Positions 1-12,505 of a stretch of 64,000 nt of DNA are shown here, piece after piece. Made by a program: the position numbers and the translations under genes. The stretch comes from Platycnemis pennipes (Eukaryota > Arthropoda > Insecta > Odonata > Platycnemididae), in NCBI GenBank assembly GCA_933228895.1, contig OW121856.1:23391805-23455804 (forward strand), in the 5' to 3' direction. The notes beneath the pieces were generated by a model. The model saw nothing but the letters and a program-made list of their open reading frames with translations, had not been told where the DNA came from and made no database searches. Each line of letters starts with the position of its first letter. Within the stretch, counting starts at the first letter, position 1.

Positions 1-2249
1 ATACCACGAAAATTCATTAAATCTCACAGTAATTCACACTTATTTATGCCCTCTATTTGTGTAATAAGTTACTGAATTCTGTGTTTAAAGGATCCAAATG
101 AAGAATGAAAATTATTCTATGGATTTCATGGTTTTTTCTTTTTGCCTTCACTTTTATACAGCGAACTATGGAGTTTCTGCAGATATTAAGAACGATCTAT
201 GCTGCCATATGATAAAAGTTGTGAGAAAATCTATTTACCACCAAAATACCAAGCTTGTAAATTAGAAAACACTTCTCTAGGGCATACAATTTTATTAGCT
301 TCTACTGCAGCTTTTTCCGAATAAATACTTCTCGAAAAGATAATAATTTTAATAACCATTCGAGAAGTGTTGATATATGGTTAAGGCTATGAAATAAATA
401 GAGCAAGTAGCAAACGAGGATAGTAAACGGTCGGAAAAAGACAAGTTTATGAAGAACTGTAGGGATAAAATCCGAAAATCTAATCAGCCAGATTTGAACT
501 TGATGTCTGCTGCCAACAGATGTCAAGGATAAAGTGAACACAGAAAATGGCAAAAGAAAATATCGTATGATATACGTGGAGCAGTTGGTAACGAGTGAAA
601 GGAATAAAATTATGGGAGTATGAACAGCTTTGCCAACAGATGAATCGAATAGGGATTTGCACGAAACCTAGCCATAAAGGTGGACCAGAATTCATATTTG
701 ATTTTAAAAGAAAATAGAATGTATCAACTTGAATACTTGCAGCTTGAATAACAACATTGGAATTCATTGTTGGAAGCAAATTTTAATTTCATCATCTATA
801 AACTGAAACATAAGGAGCTACTGATATATAAAAATTGCACTAAATCTTCCATTGACTCCACTGGAAATATGAGGCATACATGCATTTATTCTTCTTAATT
901 TATTATGAAGATAGAGAACCTGGAGTTAAATTAATACAAAGTATAAAATTAAATGATTCTGAATTAAGGTCTGCTTCTAAACTTAATTAAACTAATACTA
1001 TAAGTTTACTACCTTATAAAATAGCTCCCAGTTAAAAAAATGAGGTTAAAGTGTCCATTTTCTTTTGATAATGATAGACGAAGCTTCATAATTTAAATCT
1101 TAATTTCTATATCTCGAGTTATGCGTTTTACTAAAAAAATTTAGTTACTACAAATAAAGTCTTTTTTTAAAAACATTTTTAGTCTCAATTTTCACCACTC
1201 AGTGATTCAATTTGGGTGGAGTTCTCTTCGTCAGGGTTCCTCGGTAGCTGAGGGTAGTTTTAATTAGTTCTGACAGTTTTCATTAGACGCTGGGAGATAT
1301 GGCTGCAAAACCTACGTTTGACCATTCTATGGAAATTCAAATTCGGAGAGGTGGAATGTATGATTTCCTCACACATTTGTAGTGAGCTAGCTTTGTAGGC
1401 TTGGCGTTTGGCGTAGTCTTTGCGATTCAACGATCTTTCTTTCCCTGCAGAGAGAACAAAGTAACGCGTGCAGCACTCAAACTCGTGGCATCGTTAATGC
1501 CGAGAGTACAGCCATGTGATGTTTTTTTTCTGCCGCCTACATCTTGCCTTCCTAATTGAGTTCTCATTTCGGGTACTTGCCGGTTATCAAACATCAAGGC
1601 CTTTCATAATTGCTCCTTTTTTCACTGCAGTGCATTATACGGAATAATTTGACGTTATAATTGTGCGTTTGTTTGCTCACTCCTTTTACTTAAATAACCG
1701 GAAGCGTTTCACAACCAATTCAGTTTGCAGAATGGTATCTAGATGCTGTTTGAATCCATTGGATTTAGAATGGCCCAAAAATGCTCAAATTGTTCTATAT
1801 TGTGTAAATGAGTGAGTAAGGGGGAGCATATCTCATATAAGAAATATTATTTTAAATAACTGAATTGGTAACCGTAATTTATTTGAATGAAGAAGGAAAA
1901 TTGTGGAGGCTTAGTAATATCTATGGCACTATATTTCATGAGATATTTTCTAAGATACATTAAAATTTTACTTAATTCATATACATCATTATTGATTGCG
2001 TCTATGTCATAAGGCATTACATGTATGAATTTGAATAGACGCTCAATTAAAGGCTTATCAAATGACGGGCAACAGAACAGGGTGAAACATTACAACGTGA
2101 ATATAATAATGTTTACTGTTCCCCTTTACATGATATTATGGCGTAACTGAATCAGCCGAACTCAAAGATAATACATGCTCTTTATCAAATTTAATGTAAA
2201 GAATTTTTATCCTGCATATTGAATTTATTCCTGACCTCACGGAAAATAT
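1..2249. other. AT-rich sequence, no gene recognised
   Basis: Only short frames without recognisable domains occur on either strand, and stop codons are dense. I saw no repeat with a second copy in the window and no RNA gene. Probably intergenic or intronic. Confidence 0.6.
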
Positions 2250-2341
2250 GGCGAAAGAATCTCATGAAGAGGTCGGCCGATAAAAGACTCGAGTGGAGGG
2301 CTGCGTCAAATCAATCTAAGGATTGTTGACCGATGATGATG
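2250..2341 (+). mobile_element. 3' tail of a non-LTR retrotransposon (LINE), C-terminal remnant
   Basis: A 22-codon frame (2264-2329) ends a degenerate copy of the C-terminus typical of an RT-encoding LINE. It reads MKRSADKRLEWRAASNQS followed by KDC and a stop, then a (GAT)n-like end. The same tail, LAD(K/R)…EWRA(A/T)S, recurs at 6.6, 17.3 and 50.3 kb on the same strand. In insects this ending is usual for RTE/Jockey-like elements whose endonuclease is often annotated as craniofacial-development-like; that is family knowledge. The copy is strongly 5'-truncated, as expected of incomplete target-primed reverse transcription. It encodes nothing functional. Confidence 0.72.
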
Positions 2342-3356
2342 AATCTCATTTACAGCAGTGTTCCATTATATATACCTAATAATAAACGGAAAATTAATTT
2401 CCTATTTGATGGGGCTACTTGAGAATCACAAGGGACAAGAAGATTATTTGTAGGACGGAATATACTTCAAGATTTTATACAACATAGTACGTTCAAGGCT
2501 GATACTGCCAATCCATTTTTACCCCCACCCCGTATCAAGATGACAGGCACAAGCAATAAGAGGGATTCCGACCTTTAAGTATATGAATATATTTTCCATG
2601 AGGCATGAAAAACTAAAACGTAAACCAAGTGTAATTCATGAAAAATGGCGTTAAACTTATTTCACTACAATAACCTACATAATAATCATTTTTTAATGTT
2701 TTTCTTTTCCTTGATTTTAAGCACATTTCCTTTCTTCACGGCAAAAGTAATTTTCAGCATGGTGGCCTATCACAAGCCCTTGCGGTTTTCGGGGTAACTT
2801 GTAGATGTTAATGACATTAAACTTGGTTTCTTAGGGAGGGAAAATTAGCGATGAGAGTACGATTGTGATAATGTTTGAAGAAAAGAACTTAAAATGCACA
2901 TATTCAATTGAATTTTATAGGTTTGGTGGGTTTTGAAAAGACGTTTAACAGTGCTATTTCAGAAATCATAATTGAAATTTTGCAGATGATGTGGTTGAAT
3001 TGGAGTAATAGGTGACAGATCGACATGACCAATTTGTCACACAAAACTGCACCAGGAAATTTGTCGCTTCGTTGTGGTGTGATCCAACTTTTTCAATTTA
3101 ATCTTTATTAGCTGTTTTTATATTCTTTTTGGAAATAATAATTGATCAAATGGAATGCAAAAGGGAGTCATTTTCCTTATATTCTGCAGGAAATTGATGT
3201 TATCAAGCCTCGTAATGTCGTAAGGTTTCATAACTATGAGTAAACAAGAAATCCTGGATCTTAGGAATGATAAAATTTAAGTGTAAATACAGGAAGCGCG
3301 GTGAAGGCAAACAATAGGAAAAAGTGGTTGGATCCAATAACACTAATTTCATTATC
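2342..3356. other. AT-rich sequence, nothing recognised
   Basis: No frame with recognisable homology, no inverted or tandem repeat and no RNA gene was seen. Confidence 0.55.
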
Positions 3357-3510
3357 ACCGCCAAAGTATCTTTTCTTTTACACCCTTGCACCTTTCCTAC
3401 TGGTCTGAAGCACATTTAAATGCCAGTTCAGACTTCAAGATGATACAGAGATATACGTTATACTTTGTGCCAGATATAATATACGGTTGTAGACTCATTT
3501 TAATCATAAT
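3357..3510. repeat. Direct repeat, copy 1 (about 150 bp)
   Basis: This stretch matches 5039-5191 in the same orientation along its whole length, with scattered substitutions and small indels. Shared blocks include CCTACTGGTCT, TTTAAATGC, TGTGCCAGATATA and GTAGACTCATTTTAATC. Outside these limits the similarity stops abruptly. It could be an ancient segmental duplication or two insertions of one dispersed element. No TSD or terminal inverted repeat was recognised. Confidence 0.8.
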
Positions 3511-5038
3511 ATTAAATTAGGAACACAAATGTCACAAACAAGCATTCTATCAGTTACAGTCGTATTGCTTCCATGCAAATGTGTGGCTTTCCACATCTAT
3601 AAATTAACTATCAATGTATTTATGGGTAAAAAGGGTGAAATCTAGTTCTCATATGTTTCGCTCAGTCTAAAAATCAAAATATATCCCTTATTTTCTGTGT
3701 GAATCTTAGTTGGAAATATAGGAACAGATTTTATGGCAATTAACTTGTGGGTTCTCTAACAAGTCAAGAAATAAAAATTATATCCTGTGAGTAAACGTAG
3801 CGTCACAATTGAGGTTATGCATAGTAAAATTTTGAAATCGCATTAAATAATATTTGAGATGGATCATAATACGTCATTTAATATACGGGCCCCGAGTTAC
3901 AAGCATTCATGATGCAAGATTTCTTTGCGTGCAATATTGAAACCTGGCATAACACGTTTTGCCAAGATAAAAAAACCGATTTGGATAACGTAATTTTTCA
4001 TAGGATTTAAATCAATGCTCCCAAAATTGCCTTAATTTAGCTCCCTTTTGCCGATAAAAAAAAATTAGAGTGCACGCGCTGAGCTGGATATTGCCCTAAA
4101 AATACTGCATTAAATGTTTCTGGCACTGTCATGACATGCAATAGTTACATATTTAACAAAATTTAAAACCTGATGAATGCACTGGTTGATGGTAATGTCT
4201 CATCAAGCAACTTCATTAGTAATAACGTTCACGTTATAAAATATATCAAAGATATTTTGAAACACAAACCCAAAAATGCCATCAAATATGTTATCAATGG
4301 CACTCATGAAAATAGGTCATGCGAATAAAACGTATTGGAAACATGGGAAAATATGGTTTTCCCCTGGTCGTCGATTTAAGAGGAGTGCATGAAAATGAGG
4401 TCGCTGGATTTGAATTTATCTGGTAGGTATAATTCAGTTACCGTCTTTTTTTTCGCAGTTTGCAAATGCAAAGGCTTTGCTGGAATATCGCTTGGCTTAA
4501 AATCTGCCCCAAAAGATAAATAAATCAAGAGTTCATTGGAGCATGGTGTCTGTCACTAGAAATCGAGCAAAAGCTTCTATTTAATAAATGAATAACACCG
4601 TAGCGTGATGAATCGCTTTGGATCGGGGAAAATCGTAGGTTTCCCCGCGATAAATCTGCAACATTTGCGGGCATTGCTTGCGGATGCATAACATGCTATC
4701 GCAGTGGAGGGGGGAGGTGGATAACGCAAATATTTATGTCCTTGTCCTATTCTTCTCCACGGTGTGCGAAAGGAAGATAGGGCGCCTTGGATGCACGGAA
4801 GTAGGCACATGAGGAGTCAGCATCCATTTTGCTGGTGAGTGTCGCATCTAGCGGCACAAGCCGAAACTAAAATCCCCCGGGTGATCACGTAGGATTAAAA
4901 TATAATCCCACAGACTACCAGTAACAGATGGTGATAAACTTTTAGAAGATAGTTCAAGTTAGAAGGGGTTAGTAACTAAGCTTCATCATCACTAGTCATA
5001 AAATGTTTAACTGATATATAGCAGCTCATTCCACAGAT
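3511..5038. other. Mostly AT-rich sequence with a GC-richer island at about 4580-4880
   Basis: No homology was recognised. The part at about 4580-4880 is clearly richer in G+C and CpG than its surroundings. It includes a G-rich run near 4707-4722 and a TCTAGCGGC motif near 4849. It could be a regulatory element or an untranslated exon, but no codon pattern supports a coding exon. Confidence 0.4.
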
Positions 5039-5191
5039 ACCGCCAAAGTATCCTTTCATTTCCACCCTTACACCTATCCTACTGGTCTTAAGCACCTTTA
5101 AATGCAAATTCAGACTCCAAAACGATAGACAAATACACGTTTTAGCTTGTGCCAGATATACATTACGATTGTAGACTCATTTTAATCTTAC
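5039..5191. repeat. Direct repeat, copy 2 (about 150 bp)
   Basis: Partner of 3357-3510, same orientation, starting at ACCGCCAAAGTATC in both copies. The two copies lie about 1.7 kb apart, centre to centre. Confidence 0.8.
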
Positions 5192-6379
5192 GCTTACCAT
5201 CTAACCTTCACAATTAAATACTTTAGACAATAATTTATCAAAAATGCTAAAGCTTGCCACCCTATTCTTAAACTCATCCAATTTACAAAATAATTCCATG
5301 TACTTTCTCAATCAACGGCTGACGCTTTTGGACTGTCATGTTAATAGACGAGAAATTGTTATATTTTACTACAGAACTTTGGCTTACTCGTACAAATTCA
5401 TTTCTTAAAACCATGATATAAATAATCAACTGAATTCTAGATAACTTCGAGAGCGGTTTGAATTACACTACTTTTTCATATTCTTAAGCTATTTTGTCAC
5501 ACCTACATCTATTGATTTGGCTTATTCATTGTTGTGCAGCAATACGTTTTGGACTCTTCCATTCTTTTCTTTTCCGCGGCACTATTAACTTATTTTTCTG
5601 ATCTATAGAGAGACATGCTCAAGATATCCATTCTAATGAGGCATTTCCTTACTTCCTAACTTGTATTCCAAGTAGTATACTGATAATTCTTCCGGTAGAA
5701 TGTCATCTTTGCTTAGGCTATGCTGCTTATTATTCTCTTCACGATTTAGCCATCGGCTATTATTCCGCTTCCTTAAAAGCAATAATACTCCACCTCTAGA
5801 TTTTGTAACCCAGATATTGCAGTCAGTGTTAGGAGTGGATGTAAATATGGCTATTTAAAAAGTCAAGGAAGCTATAAATTCAATGCAGTAAATTTATGCA
5901 AAATTGAAATATTGCAAGTTTTTCAGAATATAGTACGTACAAATTAAAACGACGAAAAAAACGGCTTCTCTGTGTAAAATCAAATTTTTACAGTAATTTC
6001 AATGCATTGTACTGATTTGAGTTGCATAAGTTCATTCTACGCGCAAAATGACTACGCATAGTTTTATTTGAACAATGAATTAATAAAATTAAGGTACTTA
6101 ACCAAAATTTTTGGAATTTTAAGTTGTAACTGTGTTAGACATTGAATAATATAATTTTCATGAAAATAGAAAAAAAATCTGCCGAATAACTGATCACAAT
6201 AAAACATTACCCTTATTCCTATAAATAACAAATAATAGTCATGCACAAAATCCACACGCACCCACAAATGTACGATGATACGGACAAATTAGGTATCTAA
6301 GAATATCTCATTGATAGGTATAAAATAATAAAAAAAAGAAGTAGTCATCAGAAAAGTATGAGAAAATAGAAGTCTGCAA
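5192..6379. other. AT-rich sequence, nothing recognised
   Basis: No homology, RNA gene or repeat was identified. Confidence 0.55.
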
Positions 6380-6620
6380 AAAAACTATTCAAAGAAGATG
6401 GGTCCGCTTAATCGACCATATTTTATGGTCACACGATGGCCATATGAAGATAATCGTCGAGGGACAAATGAATGGGAGGTTGGAAAAGAATACACGAAAC
6501 AAGTCGGACAGCATGTGAAAGAGAAGAATTATATCAATATGAACAGGTTAGCCGATAGGGGAATTGAGTGAAAGCTGTGTCAAACCAACCTTGGGATTGA
6601 TGCCAAATGATGTTGATGAT
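6380..6620 (+). mobile_element. Degenerate LINE C-terminal remnant
   Basis: Translating the plus strand in shifting frames gives pieces typical of a LINE ORF2 C-terminus: RRWVR…HILW-like, then HDGHMKIIVEGQMNGR, then VKEKNYINMNRLADRGIE. The arrangement (W-GH-L-R-H-D, then EG-NGR, then the MNRLADR tail) is the one found in insect RTE/Jockey-type elements. At least one frameshift and in-frame stops make it a dead relic. It ends with the GATG-rich tail near 6600-6620, like the copies at 2.3 and 17.3 kb. Confidence 0.75.
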
Positions 6621-7054
6621 GTAAAAAATGGCTGATTAATTAAATAATTTTAAATGTCTTCAGATTCAACAAAATTGGTGATAAAATAAAGAATAATAAT
6701 CACTTTTACGCAAAAATACTCGCTACAACTACTCTTCACTTCTTAGTCTTTTTCATCCACATCATAAACATATAGGGTTCCGGTATATTAAAACTTAAAC
6801 AAAAATGTGTGTAGATTAAACCGATGGAACATAAGAAGTTAGTATTTGTATTCGGTGGTTAAATATGCTTAGAATTCAATGAACCGCTTCATTGTCATAG
6901 AGCGCAATGCATTATTTGTGAACAGTTCTAAGCAAAATGCATTGAAGTCATTTAAGCTCTATCATATTGATCCCAAGCAACGCAACGATGTCGTGGTCAA
7001 CGAAATAATTTGACGTTACTCAGGGATAATAAGAATTAAAAAGTTTCAGTTCCC
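6621..7054. other. AT-rich sequence, nothing recognised
   Basis: No gene, RNA or repeat was identified. Confidence 0.5.
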
Positions 7055-7520
7055 TCAAGAAAAACCTCGAAAATGGCTTGGAGGAGTCTTTGGGGGTTTC
7101 CATAAAGTGATAAAAGGGTAAAAAATGGTTCCGTTTGGGCGCGAAAGGAGGGTGAAGTCGAGTGGAAGGAGACGGAGATATCTGCGGGAGGGGTCCGGAC
7201 GGTCTTTGGGGGCCAAATGGTTCAGGGGTGGTCTCAATCGCTCGTCAATTGTCGCCCAAATTGATAACAGTTATCGCTTACAGAGGGCAGGGCTAGCCAC
7301 GGGGAAGGGAAGTGGAAGATCTTAGATAAAAATCCCCTCCTTCTTCCCAAAGGACATGGCCAAGCACAGTTCGAACGAGCCATTCACACCCTAGGTCTTC
7401 ACCCGACCCTAGTGACCCCCGGCAATGCACCATAATACACCATCCCGATTTTCAATCGGCCCTCCTTTACCCTTTACCAGAGGAATCCTCTCCTCTATTT
7501 TGGAAACGGACCCCCAGGGC
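7055..7520. other. GC-rich island with a purine-rich plus strand
   Basis: At about 7070-7330 the plus strand is purine-rich (many GGAGGG/GAAGG tracts); at 7330-7520 it becomes pyrimidine-rich. The contrast with the flanks is sharp. Short frames open through it on both strands (7055-7237 minus, 7125-7325 plus). They are a by-product of fewer AT-rich stops and show no known domain. A regulatory element or a non-coding exon is possible; no function can be assigned. Confidence 0.4.
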
Positions 7521-7890
7521 TCCAGCCTACGACGATGGGTGACAACTCAATGCGAGTAGAGCTACCACCACAAACATGGAGCCTACACAACCTGCTTGCC
7601 ATTCAAACCCTTGCACTGATTAATAATTTTCTCCTACATCATCCCAACCAGAAATAAAAATGTGAAACCAGGATCTTCCAGTCTAAAAAAAACATGTTCA
7701 TATTTAAAACTTCGGCAGTGATAGCTGTGGAGATTATTTTCCACTAAAATTTTAAACCAGGTTTATATTTTGATAAATAATCTGACAATATTTGGAACAA
7801 GTGATGTTATAGACGAGGAGTCGTTTTAAATGACTTTTCTGGTGGAAATAAAATGTTTCACGCAGCTAATTGTATATGCGTACATACTGT
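7521..7890. other. Unannotated spacer
   Basis: Nothing recognised. Confidence 0.45.
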
Positions 7891-7973
7891 CAGTGTAAAT
7901 AAGATAGTAACGTCATCTAGCAAGATCTAACAAGATCTAGCATCTAGCAGTGTACATAAGATATCAACGTCAT
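7891..7973. repeat. Imperfect tandem duplication, period about 57 bp
   Basis: CAGTGTAAATAAGATAGTAA at 7891 recurs as CAGTGTACATAAGATATCAA at 7948, each followed by CGTCAT. The material between them itself contains two CAAGATCTA units. It is a local slippage-type duplication. Confidence 0.7.
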
Positions 7974-10129
7974 ATCACGAGAGTTCATCTCAAGTAGCCT
8001 CAATGTGGATTTAAAGAACTCCACAATTAGGAGTTGATCGGCCTTAAATATCAATACGGTATCAAGGTTACATGCATCAAATTGCAGAATGACATTCTAA
8101 CAACAGGATTAATAATTCTGCGGAGTATTTTCTTTCCTAAATCACTCCTTACATTTTCATTATTTTAAACCTCACACCAGACTAAAATTACTGTTTAGTC
8201 ATACTGAGATAAAACGTTTAAGTGCCGTTAAATTATTACTCATTCAGTTGAACATGCTATTAAAATTTATTGATACATTTTTATATATTTTTAATATTTC
8301 TATTAATAGTCAAATTTAAATAAATTGGAATCGCCAAAAACCATAGAACTCTCACGTCGCGGTGCGCTGGTCCAAAATGAGATCCCAGAATCTGAAATGA
8401 GTCTGGAGTTGATGCACAGCACATCAAGGGTTCCGCTTTGAACCAGTCGTTACTCTTGTGAACGCTAGCTAACGGAAATTAACTTTGCTGCCGCATGCTT
8501 TAGGTAAACTTCACCACAATAAATTTCCAACTTGAGGAAATATGAACCATCTAGCTGCGGATATTAGCATTGCTCGATTCCGCTATCAAGATCCAGAACA
8601 TTTCTTTTAGGGGATGAGCAAGTGATTAGCACTCATGGATGCAGAGAACTAAGCTGGCTTATTCTGGCAAGAATATTATCGGAATATTATACTACATAAT
8701 TCGATCGAAAAAAATATCTTTTATCGTTAAATGAAATGTGCAAAAAGGAAACGTAACCAGCCGATGTTAGAGATTTAATATTAAAAAATTCTGAACTCGA
8801 GGAGTAAAATTTTATCCAATGTTTTTAATTCCAAAATCACAGAAGGAGAATCACTCAAGGAGCGAACAGAATATGGATATAGATTTTCCAATTAAATCCA
8901 AGAGACTATTGCCCAAGTAGGTAAGACTGGAAGGTACATTTTCCGTTTCACAAACGGAATATACTAATATCACTATCATCAACAGAACTTTATGGAGTCT
9001 GGTCTTAAACATGATTTTTTTCATATCTTATTAATCGTGACTCATTTATTTCATTTAATCAGCAGGATTTCTTTATTCTATGAAACACTATATGCTCAAT
9101 TTACGAAGGAAAACATGGCCATATTGACCGAAATTAAATGTTTATAATGCTCTTCCAACACAAAACAACATACACAGAGGGCAACATAATACATGAATTG
9201 GTCACTACAATATAGAGGCCACCTAAAAAATTGACTCTAACAACCCATGTTAAATGCATGGTGATTTTACTAAATGGGAAACTACATCTAATCTGTTCAA
9301 ACAAATGATACGTTTAAAAATGTTTATTACTTTTGAGATACTTATCTTTTCAATAAGTACTCATTTCAGGCATATAGAACAGTTGAAAATTTCATTTTTT
9401 AGCTTTATGCATGAAAAAGTTTACGCGACCAGTGGATATTTCATGATTGTCTTCACACTTTCCCAGATCCTCTTAGGAGCTTGGATATTATTATTCCGAT
9501 ATAGGCTAATAATTACTTTAAGATATTTGTATATATGAATCACCGAATCCTGGCAAACTAATACTTCGTAAAGCAATATTTAAGATATAAAATCAACCAA
9601 AACTCATGATACAAAACAAACAAGGAGTCTGAATGATGTCTGTTTGAGCATTAGCAGCATTAAATAACACGTATTCCTTATCAAATGTATTGTTTCTTTT
9701 ACATCCTACAGCAGAGGTTAGAGAAATTAGGAATAGCTTTGCAAATATTCATATAAATTGCAATGTTAGGAGGCAATGGTTTTCTTTCCTTTAGACACAT
9801 TGCTTTACTGAGGGCTGCTCTATTTTCTTCAAAATATCTCACTCACATAGCGACTTTTTCTTATTGCTTACGCAAGCCATGCACCGTTTATCAAGATTTC
9901 AAAACATATGAAAGATGTGGAAAATGAAAAATGGAATGGGAAATTTGTCGCCACGAGAATTAGAGTTTCATCACTGGATCCAATGATCGAGAGGCTTTCT
10001 CTCGGAGGCAATACATATTCTGTCTTCCCTTGACGCATTTATGTCATTGAACGCACAGCAGTTACGTGACGCGCCTCTTCTTTTATGTGAGTCGGATTTC
10101 AAGTAGGAGAGATGATATACGAAACAACG
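7974..10129. other. AT-rich sequence, no gene recognised
   Basis: The longest frame (9254-9538 plus, 94 codons) has a hydrophobic end but no recognisable family and AT-biased composition like its surroundings. I treat it as chance. Confidence 0.5.
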
Positions 10130-10560
10130 TCACCTTATGACGGAGCAGGAAAGAAGGAGGTTGATGGGGATTATTGCGAGGGAGATAGAGAGGGTGGAAG
10201 GAGAAGAGAAAGGGAGAGAACGAGAGAGTGTGGCAGGCATATCGGCTTATGACGGAGGACTCAAAGTTGGTTGGGGAAAATGAGAGTCAACAGAATAGAA
10301 TTCAGGCAAAAAGCTTGATAGAGGGAAGAGGAAGGGGTTCAGGGGAGAATCGCAATCCTATATAAAGACTATTGCAATGCGAGACGCGGGATCTCGGGAA
10401 ATTGGAATCTAAGGAGCAGGAATATTGGAGCTGCTCCCCGGAGAAAATCGAAGCCATCTGAATTTATCAGCCCGGGGAAATTGCGAGAGTGACTTCGCAT
10501 TGGGAGACGTGCACGGGGGGTGAGATGTGTGGAAAAGGGAAGACAGAAAAAAAATAAAAA
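10130..10560 (+). promoter_or_regulatory. Candidate purine-rich (GAGA-like) region with a TATA-like box
   Basis: At 10160-10240 the plus strand is nearly all purine, with repeated GAGAG/GGAGA words. A TATATAAAG motif follows at about 10359-10367, in a segment that becomes GC-richer downstream. This resembles an insect core promoter with upstream GAGA elements. No initiator, open reading frame or splice pattern downstream confirms a transcript, so the call rests on motifs alone and may be fortuitous. Confidence 0.25.
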
Positions 10561-12454
10561 ATAGTAGGGAAAAATTTGTTAGCAATAGATAAAAAAACGC
10601 GAAAATTTTCTTATCTGCAGCAAGGAGATATGCGGGTTGGTATTTTTCCCGCCATGTTTATTTATGTAAGAACAGCATGGGATAAATTAAAAGCAAAGAA
10701 ATTAATGAAATTATTTACGTGAAAGAGAAAAATTCATCCTCGATTAAATTTCTAAGCTCAAGGAAAATGAAATAAATTCTTACACGCCCTTTTATAATAA
10801 CGATTTCACATTAGTAAAATAGCAACTCTGATTTGCATCAGTCAAAAAACTTTTCCCACCAAGAAGTAAAAGCAAATTTGAACAAGCAATGTTCTACCTG
10901 AGCTAAGATATGGTCGACTGAACTTGTTCAAAGAAAACCAAAACAATCATGCAATTAATCAATTCTATTCCAAAAGCAGTTTTCGCATAGACGCATGATG
11001 CAATTCGTGCCATATTAATTTGTATTACTGGTGTCCCTCTAAGTCTAGGGACATAAGTAATTAGAGTGTACTTACCTGGATTATTCCTTTTTAATAGGCA
11101 ATAGGTATTATCATTTATAACAGCCCATGTGTACATGAACGTCTTAAATCTCTTAAAGTCACGTGCCACCTGGGAATCATTTCACAAAATAAAATATACA
11201 TATGTAGTACTCCTTAATTTCTTCATCAGTTTGCACTAAATGATGGAACTTCTTGTCAAAGACAGAGTCCACTGGAGAGAAATATGCCTCGTAACAAAAC
11301 GTGTTCTTCCTCCTCATAAAAAGATCTTTCCTGAAACGTATACCTTTACCTTTCATTGATCTGCATAACGGACACGATTGCATTATCTTGAATTTTTAGT
11401 AACCCCTAAAAGAGCGATAATTTGGCGATATGCTTCAAATTTTTCCCAATTTTTGAGTAGTTTGACCACAATTAGTAGGAAAAGTTATTGGAACGATAAC
11501 TATTACCAGTATGATACTAGTGAGTAACGTGTTATTAATAACTCTAACTAAGAAGACGGAACTATAGAGCCACCCATGCAATCCCTAGATAATATTTAAA
11601 GCAGCAAAATCAACTTTATATCCATTAAAGTATGCCATCAGCTTTAATAGCTTGGGGTAATATAGACCTTTCTCCCGAGTTGTAGCCTAGTACATTGATT
11701 ACGCAGTCTCCAGGACAAGCGCATGCTTTATTATGAATTTTCAGCCTTTACCTGGGAGCTGAAATTTTATTTCGTAAAACTGAATGTTGTCTACCTAATC
11801 CTCGCTCTTAAATTCGCAGCCAAAATATATAGAGACCTGAGCTATTTACTCAGCTCTCTAGCTTATGCTGAGAATAATCGAATACAGACATGATATACAC
11901 TCGTAAGTTGATGAAATCATATTCGAATGAACTTCTTATTTTGTTTAGGACTTACATAATTCCAGGGAATGATATCCAGATGGGAAAGGAAGTCGGAAGA
12001 TGGCTTAGCTGCTATCCATATGCTCCAAAGCCAGTGTTCTTATATTAATGGCAGTCCAGAAGATCTTCAAGGAAGTGACCCTGCAATGATTGAAAATGGT
12101 TCACAAAAATGATATAAGTTTATTTTTGAGTGGAATTTTAATATTTATATTAAACTTTTTAGCGGAAAAGTAATGAAAATTACTTCCGTAAAGGAGCGTG
12201 CAGACATAATATGCCCACATAGGCAAATTAATGAATATTTGAACTCATATTGGAATTGTCAACTCATTAGTAATCGTATTTATTGACTCATAGCCGAATA
12301 GTGTGAATTATTGGTCTTCCAATTGTGTGGTGGGTACAAATAACAATTCATCTCGAACTCAATGAGGGAAGGACACGGACTGAACGAAGGCTAAACGAAA
12401 CCAAATGACTTCGCTGCATTGAGTTGAATACTTGGCAGGGATACTTATTTTCAT
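10561..12454. other. AT-rich sequence, nothing recognised
   Basis: Short frames only (for example 10903-11169 minus), none with recognisable homology. Confidence 0.5.
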
Positions 12455-12505
12455 CAAATCTGCGATGATAACCTGCGAGCCGCTGTAAGAGTGTGTGGCA
12501 GGATC
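12455..12505 (-). mobile_element. Fragment of the L2/CR1-like LINE 3' end
   Basis: AACCTGCGAGCCGCTGTAAG followed by AGTGTGTGGCAGG matches, with substitutions, the 3'-end signature of the LINE at 31.07 kb (CCCTGCAAGCCACC…GGGTGTGTGGC). Element orientation is minus. Only the last 40-50 bp survive, and no reverse-transcriptase sequence is attached. Confidence 0.6.

Noticed and set aside
9254..9538. Possible small membrane protein (94 codons)
   Set aside because: Hydrophobic residues are expected from AT-rich codons, and there is no homology or context.
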